A stretch of DNA of 15,325 bases from assembly GCA_017430945.1 (NCBI GenBank), contig JAFRMB010000013.1, positions 1-15,325 on the forward strand. The letters are read 5' to 3'. This document shows, in pieces, positions 8,074 to 15,006 of the stretch (its first letter is position 1; every line of letters starts with the position of its first letter). The notes beneath the pieces were generated by a model. It was given only the letters and a program-made list of their open reading frames with translations. It made no database searches and was not told where the DNA came from. Origin of the DNA: Clostridia bacterium (GTDB taxonomy: Bacteria > Bacillota_A > Clostridia > Christensenellales > Aristaeellaceae). The translations under genes were made by a program, and so were the position numbers.

Positions 8074-8102
8074 ATTTTAACACTTGTGCCGGTCGTTGTC
8101 AA
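8074..8102 (-). promoter_or_regulatory. Strong sigma-70-type promoter of the permease/kinase operon
   Basis: TTGACA (8102-8097) matches the -35 consensus perfectly. After a 17-nt spacer comes TAAAAT (8079-8074), five of six matches to the -10 consensus. It points at the GntP gene, whose start is 57 nt further on. Confidence 0.85.
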
Positions 8103-8122
8103 TGCCGGGCGCCGATCCCGGC

Positions 8123-8161
8123 AAAAAAAGCGCCGCCCGCGCGGCAGGATGCGCGGGCGGC
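8123..8161 (-). terminator. Strong intrinsic terminator of the four-gene signalling operon
   Basis: GCCGCCCGCGC (minus strand, 8161-8151) pairs perfectly over 11 bp with GCGCGGGCGGC (8142-8132) around an 8-nt loop. It is followed by GC and seven Ts (8129-8123). It sits about 115 nt past the TM2-like gene and just upstream of the permease promoter, separating the two operons. An additional 8-bp hairpin, GCGCGGGG / CCCCGCGC, lies at 8227-8247. Confidence 0.92.
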
Positions 8162-8275
8162 ACCGATCGGGACGGCACCGAAACGGAAATGAAATCAGGA
8201 TCGAAGGTTCAACGAAGCGTTGAGCGGCGCGGGGCCGGCCCCCGCGCGGTCAAGATGTCTGGATTCTTATGTGTT

Positions 8276-8623
8276 CTACTTCAAAACGCGCTTCTCGTTG
8301 TCCTTGAACGCTCTCTTCGAAATATGAACGATATCCAGTATCCACGACACGCCAAGGATGATTGCGCTGATCACCGCCACCGCTTCGCGCCAATGAACGA
8401 AAACGCCCTGCGGGCTCCCAAAGGTGATCTGGATATAGAATAGCCCGAATACGCTGCTGGATATGATGAGCGCCAATAACAAAAACAGGTTGACCGCGCC
8501 GCGCCAGTATCGTCTGACATAGAAATAATGAAGCCCCAGCCAGCCGCCGACGATGCAGAGGAAAAGCGCGACAAGGCGATGCTTCCTCGACGGCATGAAT
8601 TTATACTGATACTTCTTTGTCAT
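8276..8623 (-). CDS. Small TM2-domain-like membrane protein
   Basis: This 115-residue protein starts MTKKYQYKF. Residues 14-36 (KHRLVALFLCIVGGWLGLHYFYV) match the start of the TM2 domain, where a basic residue precedes a first helix containing GGxLGxHxFYxxR. WILDIVHI at 94-101 matches the usual Asp-containing end of the domain. Between them are a helix at about 43-66 and roughly 20 extra residues, so three membrane segments are likely instead of the usual two. TM2 proteins have no single known function. A GTG at 8632 gives three more residues but sits only 3 nt from GGAGG; the ATG at 8623 has a 12-nt spacing, so neither is ideal. The gene follows the BMP gene by 33 nt and precedes the operon terminator. 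By eye it is more AT-rich than its neighbours. Confidence 0.85.
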   Translation of the reverse strand: MTKKYQYKFMPSRKHRLVALFLCIVGGWLGLHYFYVRRYWRGAVNLFLLLALIISSSVFGLFYIQITFGSPQGVFVHWREAVAVISAIILGVSWILDIVHISKRAFKDNEKRVLK

Positions 8624-8656
8624 ATGAAGCACGCCCCTCCCCCGGTCCCCGGCGCG

Positions 8657-9841
8657 TCACTCTTCCACCGTGATGACGTCCTTCAGCACGTACTTGAAGC
8701 TCGGCACGGACGAATCGCGGTTCTCCTGATAGCCCTCGCTGAGGTCGATGGTGTCCTCGGGGTCGTCGGGATCGACGCCCACGTAGTCGCCCCGGAACAC
8801 CTCCAGCCGGCCGCGCCTGAAGTCGTCGGTGGCCTTCTGGATCAGCGCCTCGGTGCCCTCGGCGGCGATGTGGGCGTTCAGCTCGAGCATCTCCACCCAG
8901 CCGCGCTCGAAGCCCGCGTTCATGTCGCGGCCGTTGACCGCGCCGTTCACGACGCTCTCGATGCGCCAGCCGTCCAGTATGGCGCCCACCGCCTGGGTGA
9001 CGTAGGGCGTCCAGTTGGCGCGGGCGCTGATGAGCGACGTGGTGGGCGCGACGTCCACCATGCTCTGGCTGTAGCCCACGTGGAACAGGCGGCCGTCCGC
9101 CACCTCCTCGCAGGCCACCGCGGGCCCGATGGTCGGGCTGTTCTGGGCGATGACCATGCACCCCTCTTCGATGAGCGCGGCCGCCGCGGCCTTCTCGCGG
9201 GGGAAGCTGCTCGCCGCGCCGGTGTAGCGCACGCGCATCACCGCCTCGGGCGCCACCGAGCGCACGCCCAGCAGGAACGCCGTGTAGCCGGAGACGGCCT
9301 CGCAGCCGGGGAACGTGCCCACGAACCCCACCACCGCCTCGCCGGGCGCGATCGTTCCCGCGTCGATCATCTCGCGGAGCTTTGCGCCGGCTGCGATGCC
9401 GCTCACGTACTGCCCCTGGTAGATGCGGGCGTTGAAGGTGTGGTAGTTGTCCGGGCCGGGCCCCTCCGGCGCGCCGGCGTGGGAGATCTGGCAGAACTGC
9501 ACCTCCGGGTAATCCGCCGCGACCTCGCGCACCTGGTCGCTCAGGGTGTAGGCGAACACGATGCCGCAGCCCTTTTTGACCAGCGCGCGCAGCGGCTCCT
9601 CCGTCTCGCTGACCAGCACGTCGTTCCTGGAGTGCAGCTCGACCCGCCCGGGATACGCCTTCTCCAGCGCGTCGCGCGCGAGGGCGAAATTGAAGGTGGC
9701 CGGCGTGCTCTCGTCGTTTTCGAATATGAAGCCGACCTTCAAAACGCCCCTGACCGGGGTGCCGTCGGTGCTGAAGACCAGCACCATGCCCACGAGCGCC
9801 AGGAGGCACACGGCCACTGTGATCAAATAATATCGCTTCAT
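8657..9841 (-). CDS. BMP-family (PnrA/Med-like) solute-binding protein
   Basis: This 394-residue protein has one N-terminal hydrophobic segment (about residues 5-23, following MKRYY), which should anchor or export it. No lipobox Cys is apparent: the context TVAVC lacks the usual Gly/Ala/Ser before Cys. The BMP fold starts at VLKVGFIFEND and continues through GIVFAYTLSDQV, NARIYQGQYVSGIAAG, VVGFVGTFPG and ALIEEGCMVIAQNSPT to the final beta-rich segment. BMP proteins usually feed nucleoside ABC importers, but no ATPase or permease gene is present here. A GGAGGG site precedes the ATG. The gap to the HD-GYP gene is 16 nt, indicating one operon. I infer a ligand-sensing role coupled to that sensor; the ligand is unknown. 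Confidence 0.88.
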   Translation of the reverse strand: MKRYYLITVAVCLLALVGMVLVFSTDGTPVRGVLKVGFIFENDESTPATFNFALARDALEKAYPGRVELHSRNDVLVSETEEPLRALVKKGCGIVFAYTLSDQVREVAADYPEVQFCQISHAGAPEGPGPDNYHTFNARIYQGQYVSGIAAGAKLREMIDAGTIAPGEAVVGFVGTFPGCEAVSGYTAFLLGVRSVAPEAVMRVRYTGAASSFPREKAAAAALIEEGCMVIAQNSPTIGPAVACEEVADGRLFHVGYSQSMVDVAPTTSLISARANWTPYVTQAVGAILDGWRIESVVNGAVNGRDMNAGFERGWVEMLELNAHIAAEGTEALIQKATDDFRRGRLEVFRGDYVGVDPDDPEDTIDLSEGYQENRDSSVPSFKYVLKDVITVEE

Positions 9842-9857
9842 GCTCGCCCTCCGTCCG

Positions 9858-12800
9858 TCAGCCCTGTGCCGGGCGCTCGGCCGGCGCCTTGTACAGTTCG
9901 TTCAGGTCGATCTTGCCCGTCTCGATCAGCTTGAGCAGTATGTCCACGAACTGCGGGTCGAACTGCGAACCGCGGCCCTTGCGCATCTCGTCCATCACAT
10001 AGCCGAAGTCCATCTGCCGGCGATAGACGCGGTTGGCGGTCATGGCGTCGAACGCGTCGGCGACGCCGATGATGCGCGCGAACACCGGGATCTGCTCGCC
10101 CGCCATGTGGTTGGGATAGCCGCGGCCGTCGTAGCGCTCGTGGTGATGCAGCGCGCCCTCGACCACGTGGTCGATCAGCGTGAAGTCCTTCAGGATCTCC
10201 GCGCCGCGCAGCGTGTGCGACTTCATCACCTCGTATTCGTCGTCCGTCAGCCGCGCGGGCTTGTTCAGGATGGCGTCCGGGATGCCGATCTTGCCGATGT
10301 CGTGCATGAGCGCCGCCCGGCGGATGCTCTCGCAGTCCTCGTCGGAGAAGCCCAGCTCGCGCGCGATCATCTCGGAGTACTGCGACACCCTGAACGAGTG
10401 CTGGCTCGTGCGCTCGTCCTTGGCGTCCACGGCCTTCGCGATGGCGATGATGGTCTCGTTGCCCATCTGCACCTGCTGGCGTGCCAGCGCCAGCTCCTTT
10501 TCGCGGGCCTCCAGCGTGCGCTGCATGCGGACACGCGCCAGCTTCACGCTCAGCCAGATGGCGGCGATCATCGGCACCAGCAGCATGTACACCTTGAACA
10601 CGGGGCTGTCGTAGAGCTCCTGCTCCTTCACCAGCTCGTAGGTGCGCTCGCTCAGCATCACCTGCTGGCTGCTGTCGAACACCGCCATGTGGAACGTGTA
10701 GTTCCCCGGGGGCAGGTTGGTGTAGGAGATGCTGTTCAGGCTGCTCTGGGGCAGTATGGTCCAGCCGCTGTCGAAGCCCTCCAGCCAGTAGCCGATGAAG
10801 GGATCCAGAATCGTGTAGTTGATGATCTCCGGGAACAGATCGATCTTGCCGACGCTGCGGCCCACGTCGATGCGGCCGCCGTGCTCCAGGCGCGACACCA
10901 CGTTGTCCGCTCGGATCGTCGGGATCATCATGCGGAAGCTCTGGCTGCCGGAGGCGTACCGGTCGACGTTGACGGCGAACACGCCGGTGTCGCAGGGCAG
11001 GAACAGCGTGCCGTTGCTGTCGTCGTAATAGCACCAGGCGTTGGCCGTCAGCGCGCCGTTCAGGCCGCGCCGGCCGTCCAGCACGTCGTAGCCGATCTCC
11101 TCGGCGCCGGAGAGCAGCTCGTCGCGGTCCACCACGTAGATGCCGGCGCTGCTCATCACGAACAGCGTGTCCTCGTCGCGGGCCCACAGGTTGTAGTTGT
11201 TGAAGTAGGGGAAGTTGTCCAGCTGGCGGATCTGATCGTCGCTGTCCATGAAGCACAGCCCGTTGCTGGTGACGATGAACACGCCCTCGCCCTTGGGATC
11301 CGGCACCGTGCGCAGTATGACGCCGCTGCTCAGGCCGTTCTCGCGCGTGAGCATGCCGGTCACCTGCCCGTCCTTCAGCACCGCGATGCCCTCGCCGTCG
11401 GTGCCCGCCAGCAGCCTGCCGTCGGGAAGCTCCGTCACGGTCAGGATCATCGGGCTGATGAACCCGGTGGCCCGGCCCACGGTGCGCACCACGCGGTGGT
11501 CGCGGATGTAGCTGATGCCCGTGTCGCTGGCGGCCACGATCGTGCCGTCCCTGAGCTGGGTGACCAGGCGCGCGCGGTTGCCGACGCTGCTGTTTTCCGC
11601 GGTGTATCGGTACTGCGTGCCGTCCGGCGCCACCTCCAGGAGCCCCTTGCTGTAGGTGCAGATCCAGAGGTGGTAGTCCGAGTCCACCAGCATGCAGCGG
11701 ATGCGCGTGCCGTCCAGCTCGTTCGCCAGCGGCCGGCTCAGCGGGTAGTGGCAGCTGTTGTCCACCACATCCAGGCCCTTGTCGGTGCCGATGTAGTAGT
11801 TGCCCTGCCATTTGACGACGGCGTTGACCACCTTGGGCGACAGGCCCGCCGAAGTGAACACGCTGCTGAAGGCCGACGGCGCCAGCCGCAGCAGGCCTAG
11901 CCGCGACGAGGTGAACCACAGGTTGCCCTGATAGTCCATCAGCATGTTGTCGATGGAATTGTTGAAGTTGTTGGTGTTGATGCTGTGGTATTTGCCGGAG
12001 ATGTCGATGTAGCCCACGCCGTTGTCGGCGGAGATGAACACCTCGCCGTTTTCGAGCAGGTACAGGTCCTTGATGGTGGTGAGGCCGCCGCAGGCCCGCT
12101 TCCTGACGATGTCGAAGCTGCCCTCCGAGATGTCGAACTCGTAGATCCGCCCGGCGGACGTGCCCGCCAGCAGATGCCCGTCCCGGCCGAAGCCGCAGGA
12201 CCGGAAGATCTCGTTTCGGTCGGTCAGCTGCCGGGAGCTCAGGATCTGGCCCTTGCTGAGCAGGAAGACCCGCCCGTCCGAGGTGACCGCCGCCACATGG
12301 CCCGCCTCGTCCGCCGCCATGTTGTCGGCGTAGTTGATCTCCCGCAGCGTGTTGTGCTGCTTCAGGCCGTCGCTCAGGCTCAGCACCTGGAGGCTGCCGG
12401 TGGTGCCGACGTAATAGTAGCCGTCCGCGCCCTGGATGATCGAGCGCACCGAGTTGGAGGGCAGGCCCTTGGACTGGTCCACCACGTTCACGATCTCCTC
12501 GTTGATGGCGATGGACAGCCCGTTGTCGTTGCTGCCGATCCACAGGCGGCCCTCGCCGTCCACGTACAGGCAGTTGACGTTGCGCACGGAGTCGAAATCG
12601 CTCATCCAGCGGAACTCGCGCCCGTTGTAGCGGTACAGGCCCGCGTAGGTGCCGATCCACAGGATGCCGTCGTTCGTCTGGGCGATGTCGTTGGCCTCGC
12701 CGCAGGGCAGGCCGTTCTTGCTGCTGTACACGGTCTGCACGTAGTCGCTGTAGCTCTGCCGCTCGACTTCCGCGCGGGCGGGGGCCGTCAGCGGCAGGCA

Positions 12801-13436
12801 CAGCGCCAGCAGGATGACCGCGATCGTCCCCGCCTTCGCCCGGATGGCGGCGGCCACCGCGTCGGCCTCGGCGATCGGATCGGGCTTGACGCGGGACACC
12901 GCGCCGGGCAGCACCTTCAGGATCACGAACACCGCAAGCAGCGCCAGCAGCTTGTCCAGGAACTCCAGGTAGAACTGGCCGATGATGTACGACAGGACCC
13001 TCGGCGCCCCCAGGATCTGAAGGTATTCGGTGACGGCGTCGCCCCAGGGGTTGCCGGTGACGCCGCTGAAGAAGATCATGTTCAATACCACGGACACCGC
13101 CGTCGCGACCACCGACACCGTGACGCCCACGCTCACCGTGCTGAACAGCGTTTCAAGCGCACCGCGCCGGACCGCGTGGCTCACCACCACCGCGAGCGCG
13201 ACGTTGGTCAGGCAGTAGATCCAGTGGTTGCCGCTCATCAGCATGAAGCCGATATTGGAGGTCAAGCCGACCAGCCCGCCGCACATGGGCCCGGCGACCG
13301 CCGCGCAGAGCGTCGTGCCGAGCACGTCGAGCCACAGGGGCAGCTCCAGCCGGACAGACAGCAGCCGCCCGCCGATATTCATCGCCAGGCACAGTGCGAC
13401 GAACGATGCGTATCGCACCGCCTTTGCCGTTTTCAC
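9858..13436 (-). CDS. Hybrid membrane sensor: ECF-S-like domain, Reg_prop propeller, Y_Y_Y, HD-GYP phosphodiesterase
   Basis: This 1192-residue protein begins with about six membrane helices (residues 8-178) resembling ECF transporter S components (GGRLLSVRLELPLWLDVLG). A further helix at 203-222 ends APARA like a signal peptide. Residues 223-840 hold repeated propeller blades of the two-component-regulator type (LWIGTYAGLYRY, LWIGSNDNGLSI, LWFTSSRLGLLR). A Y_Y_Y-type domain follows (about 870-935, GYWLEGFDSGW ... LPPGNYTFHM), then a helix at 947-965, a likely coiled coil (966-992) and HD-GYP. The HD-GYP domain has His1045-Asp1046 in MHDIGKIG and the full HHExxDGxGYP at 1098-1108, typical of cyclic-di-GMP hydrolases. 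Seven helices before the propeller and one after put it outside and HD-GYP inside. No kinase domain is present. The start is GTG, supported by GGAGG 8 nt upstream; the nearby ATG at 13440 is out of frame. It overlaps neither neighbour. Confidence 0.92.
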   Translation of the reverse strand: MKTAKAVRYASFVALCLAMNIGGRLLSVRLELPLWLDVLGTTLCAAVAGPMCGGLVGLTSNIGFMLMSGNHWIYCLTNVALAVVVSHAVRRGALETLFSTVSVGVTVSVVATAVSVVLNMIFFSGVTGNPWGDAVTEYLQILGAPRVLSYIIGQFYLEFLDKLLALLAVFVILKVLPGAVSRVKPDPIAEADAVAAAIRAKAGTIAVILLALCLPLTAPARAEVERQSYSDYVQTVYSSKNGLPCGEANDIAQTNDGILWIGTYAGLYRYNGREFRWMSDFDSVRNVNCLYVDGEGRLWIGSNDNGLSIAINEEIVNVVDQSKGLPSNSVRSIIQGADGYYYVGTTGSLQVLSLSDGLKQHNTLREINYADNMAADEAGHVAAVTSDGRVFLLSKGQILSSRQLTDRNEIFRSCGFGRDGHLLAGTSAGRIYEFDISEGSFDIVRKRACGGLTTIKDLYLLENGEVFISADNGVGYIDISGKYHSINTNNFNNSIDNMLMDYQGNLWFTSSRLGLLRLAPSAFSSVFTSAGLSPKVVNAVVKWQGNYYIGTDKGLDVVDNSCHYPLSRPLANELDGTRIRCMLVDSDYHLWICTYSKGLLEVAPDGTQYRYTAENSSVGNRARLVTQLRDGTIVAASDTGISYIRDHRVVRTVGRATGFISPMILTVTELPDGRLLAGTDGEGIAVLKDGQVTGMLTRENGLSSGVILRTVPDPKGEGVFIVTSNGLCFMDSDDQIRQLDNFPYFNNYNLWARDEDTLFVMSSAGIYVVDRDELLSGAEEIGYDVLDGRRGLNGALTANAWCYYDDSNGTLFLPCDTGVFAVNVDRYASGSQSFRMMIPTIRADNVVSRLEHGGRIDVGRSVGKIDLFPEIINYTILDPFIGYWLEGFDSGWTILPQSSLNSISYTNLPPGNYTFHMAVFDSSQQVMLSERTYELVKEQELYDSPVFKVYMLLVPMIAAIWLSVKLARVRMQRTLEAREKELALARQQVQMGNETIIAIAKAVDAKDERTSQHSFRVSQYSEMIARELGFSDEDCESIRRAALMHDIGKIGIPDAILNKPARLTDDEYEVMKSHTLRGAEILKDFTLIDHVVEGALHHHERYDGRGYPNHMAGEQIPVFARIIGVADAFDAMTANRVYRRQMDFGYVMDEMRKGRGSQFDPQFVDILLKLIETGKIDLNELYKAPAERPAQG

Positions 13437-13444
13437 GCATCCCG

Positions 13445-13449
13445 CCTCC
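13445..13449 (-). promoter_or_regulatory. Ribosome binding site fixing the GTG start of the sensor gene
   Basis: GGAGG on the minus strand lies 8 nt before the GTG at 13436. The competing ATG at 13440 opens only a 95-codon out-of-frame ORF. Confidence 0.75.
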
Positions 13450-13473
13450 CTTCGGTACGGCGATCCCCTCGCC

Positions 13474-14412
13474 TCAGCCCTTCGCGCCGATCTGCGCCGC
13501 GACGGCGCTGTAGGCGTCGAACCAGGCCTCGTATTCGCCCGTATCCAAAAGCTCTTCGATCACGCCGTTGACGAACGCGATGAGCTGCATCTCGTCCTTG
13601 CGGGCCGCCACGCGGTCGCCGTCGAACTGCGGCTCCATCGAAAACACCAGCCCCGGCACCAGCGCGAGGCCGCAGCCCGGCGTATTGTCGATGTAGGACT
13701 GCGCCGTCTCGATGTCCACGATGGCGGCGTCCGCCGTGCCGGAGATCAGCGCGTCGTACACCATCTGGACCGACGCCAGCCGCCGGAACTCCCGGTAGGC
13801 CGTCACGTGCTCGGCCATCAGCGCCTCCTGCAGCGAGCCGCTCTGCGCCGCGAGGTCGCGGGTCGCCAGATCGCCGATGCCCCGGATGATCTCCGCGTCC
13901 TCCGCGCGGATCATGAGCCCGTTGCCCTGGTCCTCGCCGGCAAAGTGATAGCCGCGCGAAAGCGTCACCATCGCCGCCCGCCCGGGGGTGTAGGACAGCG
14001 CCGAGATCGCCAGGTCGCACTCCCCGTCCGCCACCGCCGTCAGCACCCGCGAGAACTCCATGGGCACGATCTGCAGCTCCACGCCCATGCGCTGGGCGAT
14101 GCGCCGCGCCATCTCCATGTCCGAGCCCACGTACCGGTCCTGACCGGTCTTGCCCTCGTCGATGAACTCCTGCGGCGGAAAGTAGGGCTCCGTCGCCACC
14201 CGCAGAACGCCGGTCTCAAGGATCCGCCCCAGCACGCCCTCGGCGTCCGCCGGGATGCCGCCGGAGATGTCCATCGCGCCGTCGACGAAGCCCCATTCGT
14301 TCTCGACGAACGGCGCCTCCTCCGGCTGTTCCTCCGCGCGGACACAGGTCGGACAGACCACCAGCATTATCAGCGCCAAAAACGCCGTCCATAAACACAG
14401 CCTGCGACGCAT
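13474..14412 (-). CDS. Family 3 extracellular solute-binding protein
   Basis: This 312-residue protein has a signal peptide over residues 1-26 (MRRRLCLW, hydrophobic core, ending CVRA) and an acidic spacer. The SBP_bac_3 fold follows: GVLRVATEPYFPPQEFID (68-85), YVGSDMEMARRIAQRMGVEL (94-113) and CDLAISALSYTPGRAAMVTL (132-151). Arg145 in TPGR matches the arginine that in amino-acid-binding relatives holds the ligand carboxylate, so an amino-acid-like ligand is plausible but unproven. An upstream ATG at 14478 overlaps the -10 box and would place a charged tail before the signal peptide. The ATG at 14412 has GAGGTGAG just upstream, so I use it. It is the first gene of the signalling operon, 37 nt before the sensor gene, and has no transporter partner in the window. 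Confidence 0.92.
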   Translation of the reverse strand: MRRRLCLWTAFLALIMLVVCPTCVRAEEQPEEAPFVENEWGFVDGAMDISGGIPADAEGVLGRILETGVLRVATEPYFPPQEFIDEGKTGQDRYVGSDMEMARRIAQRMGVELQIVPMEFSRVLTAVADGECDLAISALSYTPGRAAMVTLSRGYHFAGEDQGNGLMIRAEDAEIIRGIGDLATRDLAAQSGSLQEALMAEHVTAYREFRRLASVQMVYDALISGTADAAIVDIETAQSYIDNTPGCGLALVPGLVFSMEPQFDGDRVAARKDEMQLIAFVNGVIEELLDTGEYEAWFDAYSAVAAQIGAKG

Positions 14413-14476
14413 CGTCTCACCTCGCCATACGGTCGTCCTGCGGCATGGGTACAGTAATACACAGATTACCACTTTC

Positions 14477-14485
14477 ATTATAACA
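14477..14485 (-). promoter_or_regulatory. Extended -10 promoter of the signalling operon
   Basis: TGTTATAAT on the minus strand is a perfect TATAAT with the TGn extension. No good -35 is seen at 16-18 nt, as is common for extended -10 promoters. It leaves a 5' leader of roughly 60 nt before the solute-binding protein gene. Confidence 0.75.
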
Positions 14486-14512
14486 GATTGGCGCCGATTA
14501 TGCTACTGTTTG

Positions 14513-14541
14513 CAAAAAATAATGCCGCCCGGCGGCGGCAT
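14513..14541 (-). terminator. Intrinsic terminator upstream of the signalling operon promoter
   Basis: ATGCCGCC / GGCGGCAT form an 8-bp stem with a 4-nt loop, followed on the minus strand by TATTTTTTGC. No protein gene lies directly upstream, so it would catch transcripts leaking from the tRNA cluster and insulate the signalling operon. Confidence 0.8.
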
Positions 14542-14646
14542 CGATGAAAACAGCCATAAACGACGAGGGAGCGTCTCCGATCTGCGCAAGCGGCGCGCCG
14601 CACCGCAGGACCGCCATATCCCGTCATCCGAACAGGCCGGGAACGC

Positions 14647-14665
14647 GGGCGATGAGGCATCGCCC
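14647..14665. repeat. Second copy of the GGGCGATG palindrome
   Basis: GGGCGATG / CATCGCCC with centre AGG is followed by CCTACG, as in the copy at 372-391. Confidence 0.8.
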
Positions 14666-14687
14666 CTACGACAGGTCGCGATCTGCC

Positions 14688-14712
14688 CGTAGGGACACCA
14701 TAATTGGTGTCC
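14688..14712. repeat. Diverged CGTAGGGAC palindrome with paired changes
   Basis: The sequence matches the start of the 93-bp unit (CGTAGGGAC), but its arms read GGACACCA and TGGTGTCC around TAAT. Both arms differ from the left-edge copies at the one paired position, so pairing is kept. Confidence 0.85.
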
Positions 14713-14767
14713 GCATCTGGTCCTCATCGCCCATGGGCGACCCGGTGACGATCTCGCGCCGTCGCTG

Positions 14768-14788
14768 GGACGCCATACTTTGGCGTCC
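14768..14788. repeat. Third type of the GGACGCCA palindrome
   Basis: Arms GGACGCCA and TGGCGTCC are identical to the left-edge array, but the centre is TACTT and the flanks differ. Confidence 0.8.
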
Positions 14789-14794
14789 GTATCG

Positions 14795-14837
14795 CTCCCT
14801 CAGTCTGCTCCGCAGACAGCTCCCTCGAAGAGGGAGC
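14795..14837 (-). repeat. CTCCCTCAGTCTGC double-hairpin element
   Basis: Two adjacent hairpins are present: GTCTGC/GCAGAC (14803-14817, loop TCC) and GCTCCCTC/GAGGGAGC (14819-14837, loop GAA). Read on the minus strand, the first hairpin is followed by TGAGGGAG, as in the copies at 453-476 and 571-594. Elements of this look are, from memory, frequent between genes in gut Clostridia. The surrounding 14542-14977 holds no gene I can support. Confidence 0.75.
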
Positions 14838-14977
14838 CAGGTGTCCCGCCCACATGCTCCGCAGGAACACCATGATCACGGCGTCCGCACGACGCCCTCA
14901 CTTTTCACCGGCGACGTGTTCCACCTGGGGATCCGCGCGATCTCCCGCGCCAAAGACCATGGGCATACAATGATTTA

Positions 14978-15004
14978 AGGCCCCTTCCTTAACGGAAGGG
15001 GCCT
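14978..15004 (-). terminator. Hairpin terminator of the tRNA cluster
   Basis: AGGCCCCTTCC / GGAAGGGGCCT form a perfect 11-bp stem with a 5-nt loop, 2 nt past the tRNA-Asp gene. The following minus-strand sequence, TAAATCATTG, is only modestly T-rich. Confidence 0.65.
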
Positions 15005-15006
15005 CG

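Noticed and set aside
9840..11900. Plus-strand open frame of 686 codons, and a further 528-codon frame at 11985-13571
   Set aside because: Both are shadows of the sensor gene, which has clear propeller and HD-GYP motifs on the minus strand.
9838..12801. Minus-strand open frame of 987 codons overlapping the sensor gene
   Set aside because: It is in a different frame from the HD-GYP protein, and its translation is Arg/Gly/Gln-rich without domains.
12800..12860. Internal start that would make the propeller/HD-GYP half a separate secreted protein
   Set aside because: A GTG codon exists near residue 194 but has no convincing ribosome binding site, and the frame runs unbroken from the well-supported GTG at 13436.
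9858..13436. Hybrid two-component histidine kinase
   Set aside because: The propeller and Y_Y_Y domains suggest it, but no HisKA, HATPase or receiver motif is present; the output domain is HD-GYP.
14413..14478. Longer N-terminus for the family 3 binding protein
   Set aside because: The upstream ATG overlaps the TATAAT box and would put 22 residues before an evident signal peptide; the ATG at 14412 has its own ribosome binding site.
14838..14932. Long-range inverted pair CCAGGTG / CACCTGG
   Set aside because: The 7-bp arms are about 80 bp apart with no further pairing, so this is likely chance.
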